From Pleurodeles waltl (lineage: Eukaryota; Chordata; Amphibia; Caudata; Salamandridae): DNA of 64,000 bases. The stretch spans positions 638,043,465-638,107,464 of the forward strand of contig NC_090439.1 of NCBI RefSeq assembly GCF_031143425.1. Reading direction: 5' to 3'. A program made the position numbers and the translations under genes. Shown in pieces: positions 20,811 through 31,893 of the stretch. A model generated the notes under the pieces. That model worked only from the letters and a program-made list of their open reading frames with translations. It was not told the DNA's origin and did not search any database. Position 1 is the first letter of the stretch. Every line of letters starts with the position of its first letter.

Positions 20811-21107
20811 GTGTTCTGGTTGGATAACATGACTGTGGTAGAATGCATTAACCAGCAAGTAGCAAAGTGCAAAATGATCCTTAGACTGTTGAAAGTAATT
20901 ATGTTACTGTGTTTGAAACTGAATGTCATTTTTAAATCCAAACATATGCCTGGTGTACTGAACAATGCATTGGTTGCTTTATCTCATTTTAAGATGCAGG
21001 CCCTCAGGTACCATCACCCAGGAGCAGCGGAGTTCCCTACATATTTCCTGGAGCAACTGTGGCAGCTTGGTGCCACAGTCTACCAGACCTTGTGGCAGCT
21101 AGTTTAA
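20811..21107 (+). pseudogene. Ngaro-1 RNase H C-part
   Basis: 98 codons: FWLDNMTVVECINQQVAKC, LLCLKLNVIFKSKHMPGVLN and ALVALSHFKMQALRYHHPGA. This matches Ngaro-2 FWSDYMAVVDAINRQKATC and KHVPGVHYKAADALSRS. The conserved SDN is LDN here and ADALSR is LVALSH, so the domain is decayed. It joins the recombinase at about 21060. Confidence 0.78.
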
Positions 21108-21109
21108 CA

Positions 21110-21930
21110 CTCAGGAAGAGGCGTGCCCCTGAAGGGTCATTTGGCACATATTACAAGTTGCTGTGGCATTCTGGGGTGGGGGACAGGTTTGCTCCCAGGT
21201 CAGTGATAGCACTCCTGGGGTCCCTAAGAAAAAAGGGATGAAAAGTCTCATACGCCATGCGTCACACGGCTGCGATATCAATTTTTGCAAAGATGCTGAG
21301 ACTTTGAATGGTTAGCAGCATCTGGAGGGGAACAAGTCAGACTTCAGGTGCCCCATTGACACAGTTAAACTAGCGACTATCATGTACACCCTAGGGAGCA
21401 TTTGCAGATTGCTGGATGAGGTCCGCCTCTTCACAGCAGCCTTTGCCCTTGCGTTTTATAGGACACTGAAAGTACGAGAGCTAGTGGCCACAAACAAGAG
21501 GGATACCCAGGCGGGTTTGCAGTGTGCTGACATCCTGTGGCCAAATGGCTCCCTGCAATCACTATCACCCATTCAAAGACAGACCAGATGGGTAGGAGCG
21601 ATCACATCCAGTTACATAGTGCTCCAGGAACAAATGCTGTCCCCTGGAGAACTTGGAGACTTTTCTCACTGAACCTGGGGGTCTGTGGGTCCCCTGTTTG
21701 CGCAAGAAGATGGGACACCTCTCACTAGGTTTCAGTTCCTTAGAGTGCTTTCCAGAGCTGTGAGGTTGTTAAGTTTGGACCCTAGGGAGTCTGGCTCACA
21801 TTCTTTGAGAATTGGGGCTGCCACCACTGCAGCAGGAATGGGGCTAAGGAGTCCAGCTGTGCAAAAGACTGGCAGGTAGAGATCTGACTGCTACAAGCGT
21901 TATGTGAGATTGAACGTGTCGCCTGCATCT
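21110..21930 (+). pseudogene. Ngaro-1 tyrosine recombinase
   Basis: 21382-21672 covers the catalytic domain start: LDEVRLFTAAFALAFYRTLKVRELV with the first catalytic Arg, although conserved FxGxLR is altered to FYRTLKVREL. 21685-21879 carries GSHSLRIGAATTAAGMGL, with the HxxR motif at about 21797-21808. A TAG at 21877-21879 replaces the conserved Trp before the DCYKRYVRLN segment, whose nucleophilic Tyr codon survives at 21892 or 21901. The enzyme would insert circular cDNA by site-specific recombination. The stop plus two frameshifts inactivate it. Confidence 0.82.
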
Positions 21931-21959
21931 AATTTCCTCTTCTCCTTCTGTATTCTCCT

Positions 21960-22480
21960 ATTGATGCCGGTAGATGGCGTGAGGATTCGAGACAGCCACT
22001 GGATACCTAAGTGGCTCCTGACAATGTGGGAGCGACAGGCATTACAGAAGTCCAGGTGTTGGACCACTCACACGTACGGTGTGCAAAGGTTTTCTATTCC
22101 GCAAGTGGCTTTGTGGCCAGGGCAAAGTAAATAGGATATCAGCTGACTTTTTGAGGTCAAGGGGGGCTATGCTTGGCCCTATTGAGGACTGCATTAGACA
22201 AACATTTGCCCCTGGGGTATATATGCCTAGGGATTGTTATTGTGCATCTTGACGACAATGACTTAGCAGAGATTGAAGGAAGGGCTTGTTTGAGTTGGTT
22301 ATCTCAGAGATTGGTGGACTTGCGAAGACGTTTCCAGAGACTGTGCTAGCATAATAAAACATCATTCCCAGGTTTAAGTGGAGATGTGGTAAGTCGGTGA
22401 TTAATAAGATTGATAAGTTAATTAGGTCGGCTAGGCTGTCATCTATACCTCAAGGTTGCATAAAAGGCGAGCATTTCTTT
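21960..22480 (+). pseudogene. Ngaro-1 SGNH-hydrolase-like relic
   Basis: VDGVRIRDSHWIPKWLLTMW (from about 21966) sits where Ngaro-2 has VVWVLGHSFVRRAAYMLQQ. VHLDDNDL near 22240 corresponds to IHIGGNDL, the Gly-Asn-Asp block. An INKIDKLIRSARLSSIPQGC-like stretch follows in another frame near 22400. Several stops are present. Ngaro elements of fish are known to carry such an extra hydrolase ORF; its role is not established. Confidence 0.55.
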
Positions 22481-22489
22481 CTTGCACTT

Positions 22490-23127
22490 GTCTAAGGAAG
22501 CTAACTGAATATTTGTTGAGGATTTGCTGGCATGGTTAGTTCATCGCCCCACCTAGTATATGTGGGGGCCCAGATAGTAGGTGGACTATGCTGGCCTGTG
22601 GCGGGTGAGGCCATGATTGGTGGGAAAGTTTGGTCCATTTAAGACATAATTATAGACCAAAAAAGACAGTGGCCTTACTGGATCCTGCATAGGGTGCTGG
22701 TAGCAAGTCAAAATGAGGTTGCAGCGGTGCAGGGGGGTTGAGGGCGGTCGCTTCCATGGGGTCCTTACCTGCCAACCACCCGCTCTGGAGCAGTGGGCGC
22801 AAGCTAGCACTGGCCCTTGGAGGGGAGGAATGATAAATGTAGGGGGTGCCCAAGGTAGGTATCCTAGTGGCCGACAGGCCCCTTGCACAGGAACATCCTG
22901 GTATGGGAGGTCAGAGGGTGGGGTCCTCCCCTAATAAGGGACCCATCTATGTCCATTTTATTGGAAAACGTTTAACAGGAATGTACACTGGAACCAGTCA
23001 TGATCTCACTCTCAAAAGTAAGTTTGAAGAATGCACAGGAACAATCTTAGCTTTGGTTAGGTAAATACCATGTACTAGCGTCTCTGTTAAGGCTAGCTCT
23101 TAATCTCTGTAAGAACAAATTGTACAA
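22490..23127. other. Ngaro-1 3' tail / unassigned
   Basis: G-rich sequence (22540-22940) resembling the GC-rich untranslated ends of Ngaro-2 in composition only. No split direct repeat could be matched to the element's 5' side. AATAAA at about 23150 could be a polyadenylation signal. The border with Penelope sequence lies somewhere between about 22.95 and 23.21 kb. Confidence 0.4.
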
Positions 23128-23960
23128 TTATGGATTACTGTGCATAAAGTAATAAAATATGTTTTTTGTACATATATGTGAATAATTACGGCCAGGGGTC
23201 TTACGACCACTAACCTCAAGAACTTGATTGGTGTTCCTTGTCAGTGATATGGGTTTGTTGGGGCAAGAGTGGTTGTTTTTTTTTTTACCCAAGGGACATT
23301 GGCAATACTTGGCCATATTGCAAAGCCCTCTCTCAGTATCTGAAAGTTCATGGGGAAAAAGATTTATCAGCGTTAGCCGGTTTTCCACGGTACTCTTCTC
23401 CATCAGTGTCTCCTCCTCCCACGTCCCATAGCGGTATTGTTGCCTTTCTTTTCTTTTCCACTGCTTTTCACTAGATTTCCTTTTCCATTTTTTGGGGCGT
23501 TTAGGAAAGATTGTTCATTGTTCTGTACTCCTCAGAAGAAGACAACTTGTTCCTCTGAGCTGATACAGACTCATCATCCGAGCTGGTATTGGTAGCAGTG
23601 TCCTACGCTCTTTTGTCCTTGTGTTTTCTCATGGTAGCTGTGTGGCCTAGCCCTATCAAATTTTCTCACAAAGGTCAAAATTCTCCCTGTCCCATAATCA
23701 TTCTCATCACGTTTAAATTTTCTCTGCTTCCACTCATTAATTTATTTCTCATAAGTTTTTATTTGTTTGTACACTACTTTGAGTGAACTAGTTATATTCT
23801 CATCATTCCCAGGGATCATGAATTAGAGTTCTCCGTCCACACAGCCACAAGTTGCGGGTTTGGGTTTGAGAGTCTAGGGATGATGACGATGCATAGACCT
23901 CGAAGTACATGCCCACATTCCAAGTATTTTTTAAGTGAAGTCACGTCCCACCAGTGACTC
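23128..23960 (-). pseudogene. Penelope N-terminal coding region
   Basis: The 23128-23403 frame reads LINLFPHELSDTERGLCNMA, the 'NLS..L...E..vL.kGL' block that precedes the RT in Penelope elements, followed by a lysine run. Upstream, 23400-23760, the minus strand is rich in Lys/Glu codons (for example RKYEKQINKLME-like), as expected of the N-terminal region, but broken by stops. The following RT core begins only at 18880, across Ngaro-1. Confidence 0.6.
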
Positions 23961-24477
23961 ATTTCCCTAAGACATAATTTTTCGAGGAGATCCAGAGCCT
24001 CATTTGGAACTTGGAGTTCGAGTTACTCCGTCACAACGTCCACCGAAATTTAAATCCCATTACATCCTATGGGATTTATATTTTGACGGATGGGATATCC
24101 GTCACTGTTGTGATGGAGTAACTTGTCTGCCAAGTTCTAAATCGAGCCCTCAATTTTTGCTTAGTATTCAGGTTCAGGTCTTTTCCATCTGCTGAGACAG
24201 GGGCCCCAATGCTCCTCGTTTAAAAAAATCATTTCAGCAAAAGCCTCCCGCCCGTGGCAAAATCCTCCACCATGCTGTGGTTCACTCCACTTTACCGGCT
24301 CTGTATATGAGGATGCATGCCCCTCACAAACCCTGGCTGCTTACCACACTTAAATCAGTCATACACATGGAGCAACAAAACGGATGCTCCCTTCATCTTC
24401 CAGCGTGTGTCTCATCATGCTTGCACAAGTCCTGTATTCTCTTTGTGAAGCCGGCGGGTGTCTTCTCAAACAAACAG
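23961..24477. other. Unassigned DNA upstream of the Penelope N-terminus
   Basis: No motif was recognised. It may be Penelope 5' leader, since it lies between the N-terminal region and the second 3'-region copy. An open frame at 24277-24549 is Cys/His/Pro-rich without family features. Confidence 0.4.
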
Positions 24478-24880
24478 CTTCCAAATGGGACAGACGCTGA
24501 AGACGCCCAGCCTCGTGGGTCAGGGCTCGTGTGCGGGTGTCACCGCTGAAATATACACACAATCTTGCACTGGTGCAGAGTGCAAAATGAGTCACTCCTT
24601 CCGGGTTAATACTGTGATAGGTTTTATTCCATAATGCGTTTTGACTACATCGGGTCCTGGTTACATGTCCTGGGGTGGCCTACTTTTCATTATAAACATG
24701 CCAGTTTCATGAACAAAGAAAACAGACCTCCAACAACAGATTCTTTCTCTGTGGGCTAGTAAACAAATGTATAAACAAATACTCATAGCCTAATAACACA
24801 AAAATATCTTATGTACAATGATATAAGGGTGTGTCAATTACAAATAAACTCAATTTTTCAAAGTGTTAGCAACCTCTTAA
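24478..24880 (-). repeat. Second copy of the Penelope 3' region (pseudo-LTR)
   Basis: Matches 16085-16390 in the same orientation with scattered substitutions: 'TTCCAAATGGGACAGACGCT', CCCAGCCTCGTGGGTCAGG, TTATTCCATAATGCGTTTTG, CAAATATTC-like and 'ATGATATAAGGGTGTGTCAA' words. It carries an insertion of about 60 bp (near 24570-24620) and another near 24650-24700 that the first copy lacks. Confidence 0.8.
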
Positions 24881-25135
24881 AGAAGAGATGGGACATCATA
24901 TCGCAGGACCAGCTACTGTGGGAGAGGACAAACCCTTCTCTGACCTTTCAAAAAAATTAATCCCTTAAGGGTTTGTTAGTGCATAGCTTCCTTCCTCCTC
25001 AGCAGAAGAACTGGTTGAAAACAGGGAAGGGTTTCACCCAGTGCGGAAAGTGCAAAGCGTGCAAGTACAGTGACAAAGGATGGAATGGAAAGGTGTACCT
25101 GAGTGCTGAGTTAGTGAATATGCAACCAGCAAGCC
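24881..25135 (+). pseudogene. Inverted Penelope C-terminal fragment
   Basis: It matches the reverse complement of 17390-17610: 'AAAGAAGAGATGGGACATCA', ATCGCAGGACC, ACCCTTCTCTGACCTTT, 'CTCAGCAGAAGAACTGGTTG', AAAACAGGGAAGGGTTTCACCC. Translation gives NWLKTGKGFTQCGKCKACKY, the Cys-rich linker. It directly abuts the second 3'-region copy, but in the opposite direction. Confidence 0.82.

Positions 25136-25138
<3 letters not shown>

Positions 25139-25169
<31 letters not shown>
25139..25169. repeat. (TC)n microsatellite
   Basis: About fifteen TC units with one TTT interruption, at the end of the inverted Penelope fragment. Confidence 0.95.
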
Positions 25170-25173
<4 letters not shown>

Positions 25174-28100
25174 GAGTAGGACTGATTTGTAGTTTTCATG
25201 TGATCATGTTATGTTCAAAAAGAAATGTTTTGATTTTTGTGATGTTTTTAAAGAACATGCCCATTTTTGATGCACACTTCCAGACAAATTTGTTAAGTTT
25301 TGTCATTGACTCAGTTGAGTTTGAAAGGGCTACTATTTGGCCTGGGTGCCTCCTTGGCTTATCCCTATTGACAGCCTATAGAGAAGTAATCCATTTAACT
25401 CACCTTTCTATAGTGGGGAGAAGACTTTCTTAAATGTGCTGTTTTGTCAACATACTGTTTAATACAACGTGCAGCTTGGGGTGCAAAGGAAAACAAGGAC
25501 ACTCAACTGAAGCTGAATAATTTCTCGTACATCTGGGAATGGTAAAATGTAAACCTGAAGGGGAATAATGCATCGTGATGATATCAAGTAGGCTACCATC
25601 AGACACTCCCTTAAAAGAGATGCTCGAGCTACCCCATTTGGAACCGGAGGACGCCAGTTTCAACCCCAATCCTGGCGCTAGTCTCCAGACCAATGCTCTT
25701 GAACTTTGTGATGACTTCCAATGACCAAGATCTCTTTCAGGTTCCAGTTGGTGAAGGCTTGCACAGCTAAATCCATTGCCAGGTCTACTATAAATGAAAC
25801 CAGTGTGAGAGATTTAAAATCCCATGACTAAAGACATCCAAGTTCTTTGTTTTTGGATCTCGACCTGGAAGAACTGCTGCTTTCATGGTTCATTCCGCCA
25901 TTTTATTCATACCACATGAGCACCTATTTATGGTGATTGCATTACTTTAAATTCATAACATTTTTTTTACATTTTCCTTTAGTTGTAATGGAGAATTTTC
26001 TCAGGAGCTGTTGGTCTTTAAGGTGCAGTTGTACTTTTTTTATATAAATGTTATAATTGTACTTGGGGAAAAGGAGTATTTGTATGCTTTTTCATATATT
26101 TGGGTTTGGGTTTGGTTTCTGGAGGCACGTTACTGTTGTGAATTATTCTCTGATATTCATTTTAATGGTCAATGGAAGGGGTGGGATCAGCCTTAGATAT
26201 GACTCAAGGATGCCATAGTTTCTCAGGACCTTTAATCATTTGGGCACCTGTAGCCAGTCTGGGCCTTTTTGCACACACTATTGGTTATAGTTGATCTTCA
26301 CCCTAGAAATGGTTGGAAAGATGACAGTACTAAATCCAAACAATATTTTTCTATTTTTTGTAAATAATAATTACTACATTTACTACGTTTTAACACAGTT
26401 GTTTCCTTTAAAATTGCATATAGTTGTAATTTTGGTATGGGCAACAGTTTGATTTGTTCTGTGCTACTGTAAGATAGCACTCATTGTCAATATGTCACAT
26501 GCAATTTGTATTTCCAATACTCAGTGCTTACATTGAGTGGGATCCATATGGACTCTAGTTGCATGCGCTGTTCTTGAACCGGAACAAGTTTCTGCCCAGC
26601 CACAGGGACTCCTGTCTACTGTACCTGTGTATTAACACAAGGACACATTTTCAACAGGACCCCTGGGAACATTCAGTGTGTGCTCCACCATGCAGTGCAG
26701 TGGTCTGCGGGGAATGGAAAGCTCTTGGTGCCTTTTCCAGTGTGAGCTGCTGCAAATGCCTCTCTTCACAATCAGTAATTTCATTCGTCAGTGTTGTGTT
26801 CTGGCTGAGAGTTGGTGTTAGAGATCAAATTTAGCTCAGCTGAAGCCTTATACCTCTCCACAAGCTGAGCGGCTGTTCCAGGGGGGAAAAGATGCACTCA
26901 GACTATCACTCGACAAGCTGTCTATAGGTATTCTCAGATTTGAAAATGTTTTTAACATTCTCAAGCACTACCTCCATGTAAGAGATGAAGAGCTGTGTAT
27001 TTTCTGCACGAAAGTCAGGTATGTCTCCCCATATGTTACTACACTAAAAATAATCATTTTTGTAGGACACGTTAGAAACCAAATTTGTTGGCACTTAATA
27101 AGTGATTATTACTACACTGGAAAATATTAGATCAATGTTAGCAACACAGAAGATTGAGTTAAAATCGACAAGAATTAAAATGTAAGCCATTAAAGTTGCA
27201 TGTAACTAAGTGAGCACATAACAGCGCATGGCAACTTGGCACCTTACACAAATAACTGCAGCAAAAGTGTTAACCCATAGAACGATCTTGCATTGAATGA
27301 CAATCTAGGATACACTTTACACACAATGGTTTGCGGCAGTCCCGTTAGCTTTATGAGCTATTTTGTGGTGATGCAAACAGCTGACTTGAAATGGCACACT
27401 CACATTTCTGCAGTAAGTGATTATCGCACTAGCATTGTACCCGAAACTTGATGGACACACATTATTCTCTGCCACAGGTCCCATAGTCACCATTTTATCT
27501 TGATTTAAAGTATGTTTGAGACCAAGTAAGTAAGCAAGGAGTGCGTTCAGGAGTGCCCACTGCTCCAGAGCGCAAAATCACATTTGCCCTCATTGTCAAT
27601 TTCTTTGGGTATATTTATTTTTTTAAGAATTCGGCAACTGGTTGTCAGTGTATCTACTCATCATAACGCCTCACCTCGTGAGAATGAATAAATACATTAA
27701 AATGCATATTACTTTCAGTTATATATGTAGACGTTCCCATTGATGTGCGTGCTTTACATTTAATAGCATATAGGCTCCAACTTATTTCTACAATGCTATC
27801 ACTACTATTCCGTAATATGCAAAACCTGGCCGATCTGCTGTTGCGATCCGAAGGCAGTTACTGTAACTTTAAAAGTGTGTGATCAGTAGAGAACGCCTCA
27901 CAGTACGGGGGAAGCGATACACATTATTTTTATGCTTTTCTGTTTTTAGAAGCAGGGTGACACTGCGGCTTGTGGTGGAAGCTGCTTTTTATGAAACATC
28001 CCCTACAATATTGGTCCCATGGGCAGCGCACGCGCCAGACGATCCTCCCAAAGAGCTCGCTTGCTATTCGTCTGGGAGGAAACATCTTGCAGCGGCCCCG

Positions 28101-31100
28101 CGCGGTGTGTCATGTTGGAGAGTGCGTGTCACCGATTCCTTTCAGATCACACATGACCGTCGTTAGGGACACTGCCTCTCCTGTGCCAAAAGTCCTTAGC
28201 TCACCTGCCTGTCAGAATGTTGTTGGAGCCTCTGATTACCCAACTGTGAGCACTTGGCCATGTTTTCTGAAACACTTACGCAGTGCTGCGGCGCAACAAC
28301 GTCAATTCATTTCCTGCCTGACCTGGAAGGCCACCGTGAATCAAAGATGGCTGGCAATCATTCAAGTTTCAAGCTTAATGAATTTAGCAGTCCCTATTTG
28401 CCAAGCATGACCAGGATGAAAAATCCAGGGATGTGGTTCCTCAAGCGGCAGTCAATGATGTCATTGTAAAATGCACGTTCCAATTTGTTGTTTGGACCAG
28501 GCTTGCGGACTTGCAAGTGCCGTGGAGTTTCTTGTACACACTTAGGCATATTTATGCAATGTTTGCGAATTATTGTCTGAAAAAACTTAGTTATGACGTC
28601 GTAATACATTGTGTAATTTGTAATTGTCTTCAAGCTATGTATAGAAACCTTGCAGTTTATAACTTTGACGTCCTGACTCACGTCAGGTACTGTTTTTGTA
28701 TTGTAAAAGATAGGTGGATGAGATTATTGCCAAGGGCAGGTGGCAGAAAGGCAGGTGTTTTGGATTAGATATAAGGATGTGGGGGGTTTGGCAGTGGTGC
28801 ATGGGGAGGATGGCAGAACGTCACACAAATCTTTTTTGATAGGGTGCGTGGGGGTTTCTCATGGGGATGAGTGAGGGTGGAAGGATGCTAGCCACTTTAA
28901 TAGGAGCCTTGAGTAGGTGAAGCCATGTTCTGCATCAGTCCCCCATGACTGTACTACCCCTGCATTGCTGATCTGGGCAGGGGGGCGCACTACATAAACT
29001 AGATTGGTAGTTATTAAAGGTTTGGATTTTTACACCTCGAGATTATAAATTACATTATAGACAACTCGAACTTCACTCTTGTTTGCCTATTTGATGCCAC
29101 TTGGAATCCCTCGGTGGAAAGCAACCACATTATTGTTAGCTGCCCATCAAAAATGTATGTTTGTAAAATTGCTCTTTTCTTTTATTTATTTTTTAACAGA
29201 GGTTCAGACTTTTTTCTTTCGATTGCAGAACTGGTGTATGTCGCTGTGAAGGAGGCAACTGAATGTTTGGATGCAAAAGATTTTTGGTCTCGTTTTTGTG
29301 CACGCACATAGTGTCTAGACAAAACAAACATACTACAGAAATTAGCACTGCCATCAACCAGAGAAACCTAACATCCAGACAAATCAAATCCTCTAGCTGC
29401 ACTTGAGAAAACAGATCTGCATCAAACATATGTACTAAAGTACCCCTGATTCTGTCAAGCTCCCAACGTTTGGAATATGGTCTGGAGCAAATGTTAACCC
29501 ATAAGCTCTCTGTATTAGACCAACCTCCACCACTCCTGTGAACAGCCATGACTTTTGCCAAAGAGTCACAAGTTTGTGCCCTATTATCACTGTGCAAAAA
29601 TTAGCTTCTATTGTCTCTGGCCCCAAACCGAAAATTATGCAGTATATGAATCTTTGCTACTTTTTAATTGTAGTTCTGATAAAAGTCGAAGAAAGCTGCT
29701 CTAGGGCAATACTATTCCTCACCCCACTATTAATATCCTAATGCTCCATTAATAATCATCAAATTCCCCATTTCATGACCAGACCAGGTTAATTCAATCA
29801 ACATAAACTAAGAGCTAGAAAACAACTATATACTTCACCAACAACCAATTCGCTGGCTGAGACATGAGGAAAAGAGATGCACTATTGAGCCCAGACACCC
29901 TATGAAGATGCAGCTTCTGTTAGAACCAGGAAATCGGAGGTTTAAAGAGGTTGATCGCCTCTTGACTCTAGTTTGTCAACCCCTGGCATCCCCACCAAGG
30001 CACATGATTACATACTTTTTTTTTCTGATCTTGAACCACATACTATATGACTGTGATCCCCAAAAAACAATGAAAAGTCTCTAACATGCTTGGAAGACAC
30101 CACCTAGCGAAGCCTATACGCACTGCTCCACCTGCAAGAGTCGTTTTACAGTTGCAGCAGTGCATATATGCAAAAAGGCCTGCCAATCTGCAGATATGGG
30201 AGTGGTTTAACTTTGTAACATGGTCAATGAAATCTTAGGACACATTAACCAAGAAGCATTGATGCAGCAACAAAATTTGAAATGAGCAAATTGTGCATCA
30301 TGCGGGCATACTTACACTTGTATTGGCACTTCACAAAATATTTATTTGCCACTTTGGAAAACTGCACATGAAAATGTTTGGGGATCACCAAAATAGGCTG
30401 CAGTCCTGAGCATAGAACATTGTCATTGACAAGTGGAGGGAGGAAAAAGTTTAAAACAAAAGTATATAAGTTTAATGCAGAAGGGGCTCCTCTATGTGCA
30501 AGCTTTATGTGGAAAAGGGATTTCTATGCAGGTGCTGTTAGGGAATGCCTCACTGAAATCAAGATAGAAAAGGGGTGCAAGCTGAAAAGGAACACCGAAG
30601 CAAAATTATTTTAGCCGTTTTTTCGAATCTCCAAATCTCTTTGCAGGATATGAACCTTTGAGGATTTTATCTCACCTGCATTGCCTAGTCTTGGCCAACT
30701 TTTAGGAAATTTACATTTTAGTTATGCAAACCATGAAAGTATTCTGTACCTACCCATTTACTGTATTTTAATGACCTCCTGCCAATAGTCCATTTGCAAA
30801 TTTCACGCATAGTGCAAGGCAAGTTGTAAACATGCATTGAAAATGACTCAGTACAGTGTTAGCTTTTTTAAATAAATCTTTTAGAATAATGCACATTTTG
30901 AGCATAAACAAGTGGTGTTTTTCCTATGGGCATCACCTCTTTTGTGAGCATTAAACTCTGTATGAATTTGATCCCTTATGTGCATTCATTATACTAAATA
31001 CTTGGTGGCGTATCCCATTTTGTGATGCCACATTTAATGAGGCTAATGAAAGAAGTTTAGAAAATCAGCTTCGCTTCAACATATCAAACTATTTAGCATT

Positions 31101-31869
31101 AAACCAGAAGGCAATATCACGGCTGACTTGAGAGCAGTCACTTCAGTAACAGTCAATTTAATAATACATTTAAGGCATTACTGGCTAAATGTTTTAGTTG
31201 CAGGTACACAAATCATCGCTTGAACCAGGAGTTCAGAACAGCGGGTATCGTTTACCTAAAACTAAAAAGACCAGACCCATTTAAATAGTACACCTATGCC
31301 TACTAAAGGTTTCTGGGAAAAACCGGTTCACTTTTTCTACAGGTGCAGATTGTATGACTGTAGCTGCACCCATTGCTAACTCTGCTTTGGATTCATTTTG
31401 GGAAAAATAAGAGGGTTTTACGTCTATCAGAGCAGGAACTTTGGGGCTTGAATCACCTGTCATGAAAAAAACGACTGGTCCCTAGATAGGAAATTTGTAG
31501 AACGAATGACACTTGTTGATGCTTAAATCTCTAATGAGTTTTCACAAAACGCTTGACTAGACTTGCAGAAACGAATTTAAATACTCAGCTCAGTGGGTGG
31601 TACATGAACGTTCTAATGCCACCACCCAGGGCCATGCAAATCCTTATCCACAAACAATTGTAGACAGGGATTTGCACCAAAACCTTGCACCTCTTAGAGG
31701 TAAGCGTAACGAAGGAGAAATGTATACATGGCATTTCAAGCTATGCACGTGTGCTACATTGTACAACCCGCATGTAAAGTGGGAAATGTACTAAAGCATA
31801 TTTTTTGGATTAAGAGGTCATACAACATGGGTGACCCCGGTGATTAGGTGCAACACCCACTGACTGCGT
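25170..31869. other. Unassigned DNA, no recognisable gene or element
   Basis: I read all frames and found no domain motif, terminal repeat pair or RNA gene I can support. 25600-25710 (minus strand) has a GGTTGAAACTGG word that loosely resembles a tRNA box B, but no box A at the right distance, so I do not call a SINE. 29190-29310 has a pyrimidine tract, an AG and a short open frame, which is not enough for an exon. 28000-28150 is a small GC-rich patch with CGCG words. Confidence 0.5.
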
Positions 31870-31893
31870 GGGGGGGGGGGGGGGGGGGGGGGG
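31870..31893. repeat. Poly(G) run of 24 bases
   Basis: An uninterrupted G tract on the plus strand, followed by AGGGAG. It is a candidate for G-quadruplex folding, and length calls in such tracts are often unreliable in assemblies. Confidence 0.95.

Larger units (their letters stand above)
18900..22950 (+). mobile_element. Ngaro-1, decayed tyrosine-recombinase retrotransposon
   Basis: Order: Gag-like ORF (19094-19510), linker/RT (19600-20450), RNase H (20500-21010), tyrosine recombinase (21110-21930), SGNH-like relic (21960-22480), then a G-rich tail. Each part aligns by eye with the minus-strand Ngaro-2 at 56-62 kb. It replicates through RT but integrates with a tyrosine recombinase, so no target duplication is expected. 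Frameshifts and stops occur throughout. It sits between the RT core and the N-terminal part of the Penelope element, so it probably inserted there. Confidence 0.8.
16085..25110 (-). mobile_element. Penelope-like element, tandem/inverted arrangement, split by Ngaro-1
   Basis: Reading right to left: N-terminal coding at about 23.96-23.2 kb, an interruption (Ngaro-1), RT core at 18.88-17.6 kb, Cys-rich linker at 17.54-17.35 kb and a 3' region to 16085. A second copy of the 3' region lies in the same orientation at 24478-24880, and a piece of coding sequence follows in the opposite orientation at 24880-25110. Direct partial copies (pseudo-LTRs) plus an inverted 5' piece are a known habit of Penelope elements. 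Several stops and frameshifts are present. Confidence 0.78.

Noticed and set aside
22586..22934. Frames of 67-100 codons on both strands after Ngaro-1
   Set aside because: GC-rich untranslated sequence with opposing overlapping frames and no domain.
25600..25710. tRNA-derived SINE
   Set aside because: Only a weak box-B-like word was found. No box A at proper distance, no poly(A) or tail repeat, and no duplication.
29190..29311. Possible host exon after a pyrimidine tract and AG
   Set aside because: The short peptide (LVYVAVKEATECL) matches no family I recognise, it runs straight to a stop, and no partner exon or donor site supports it.
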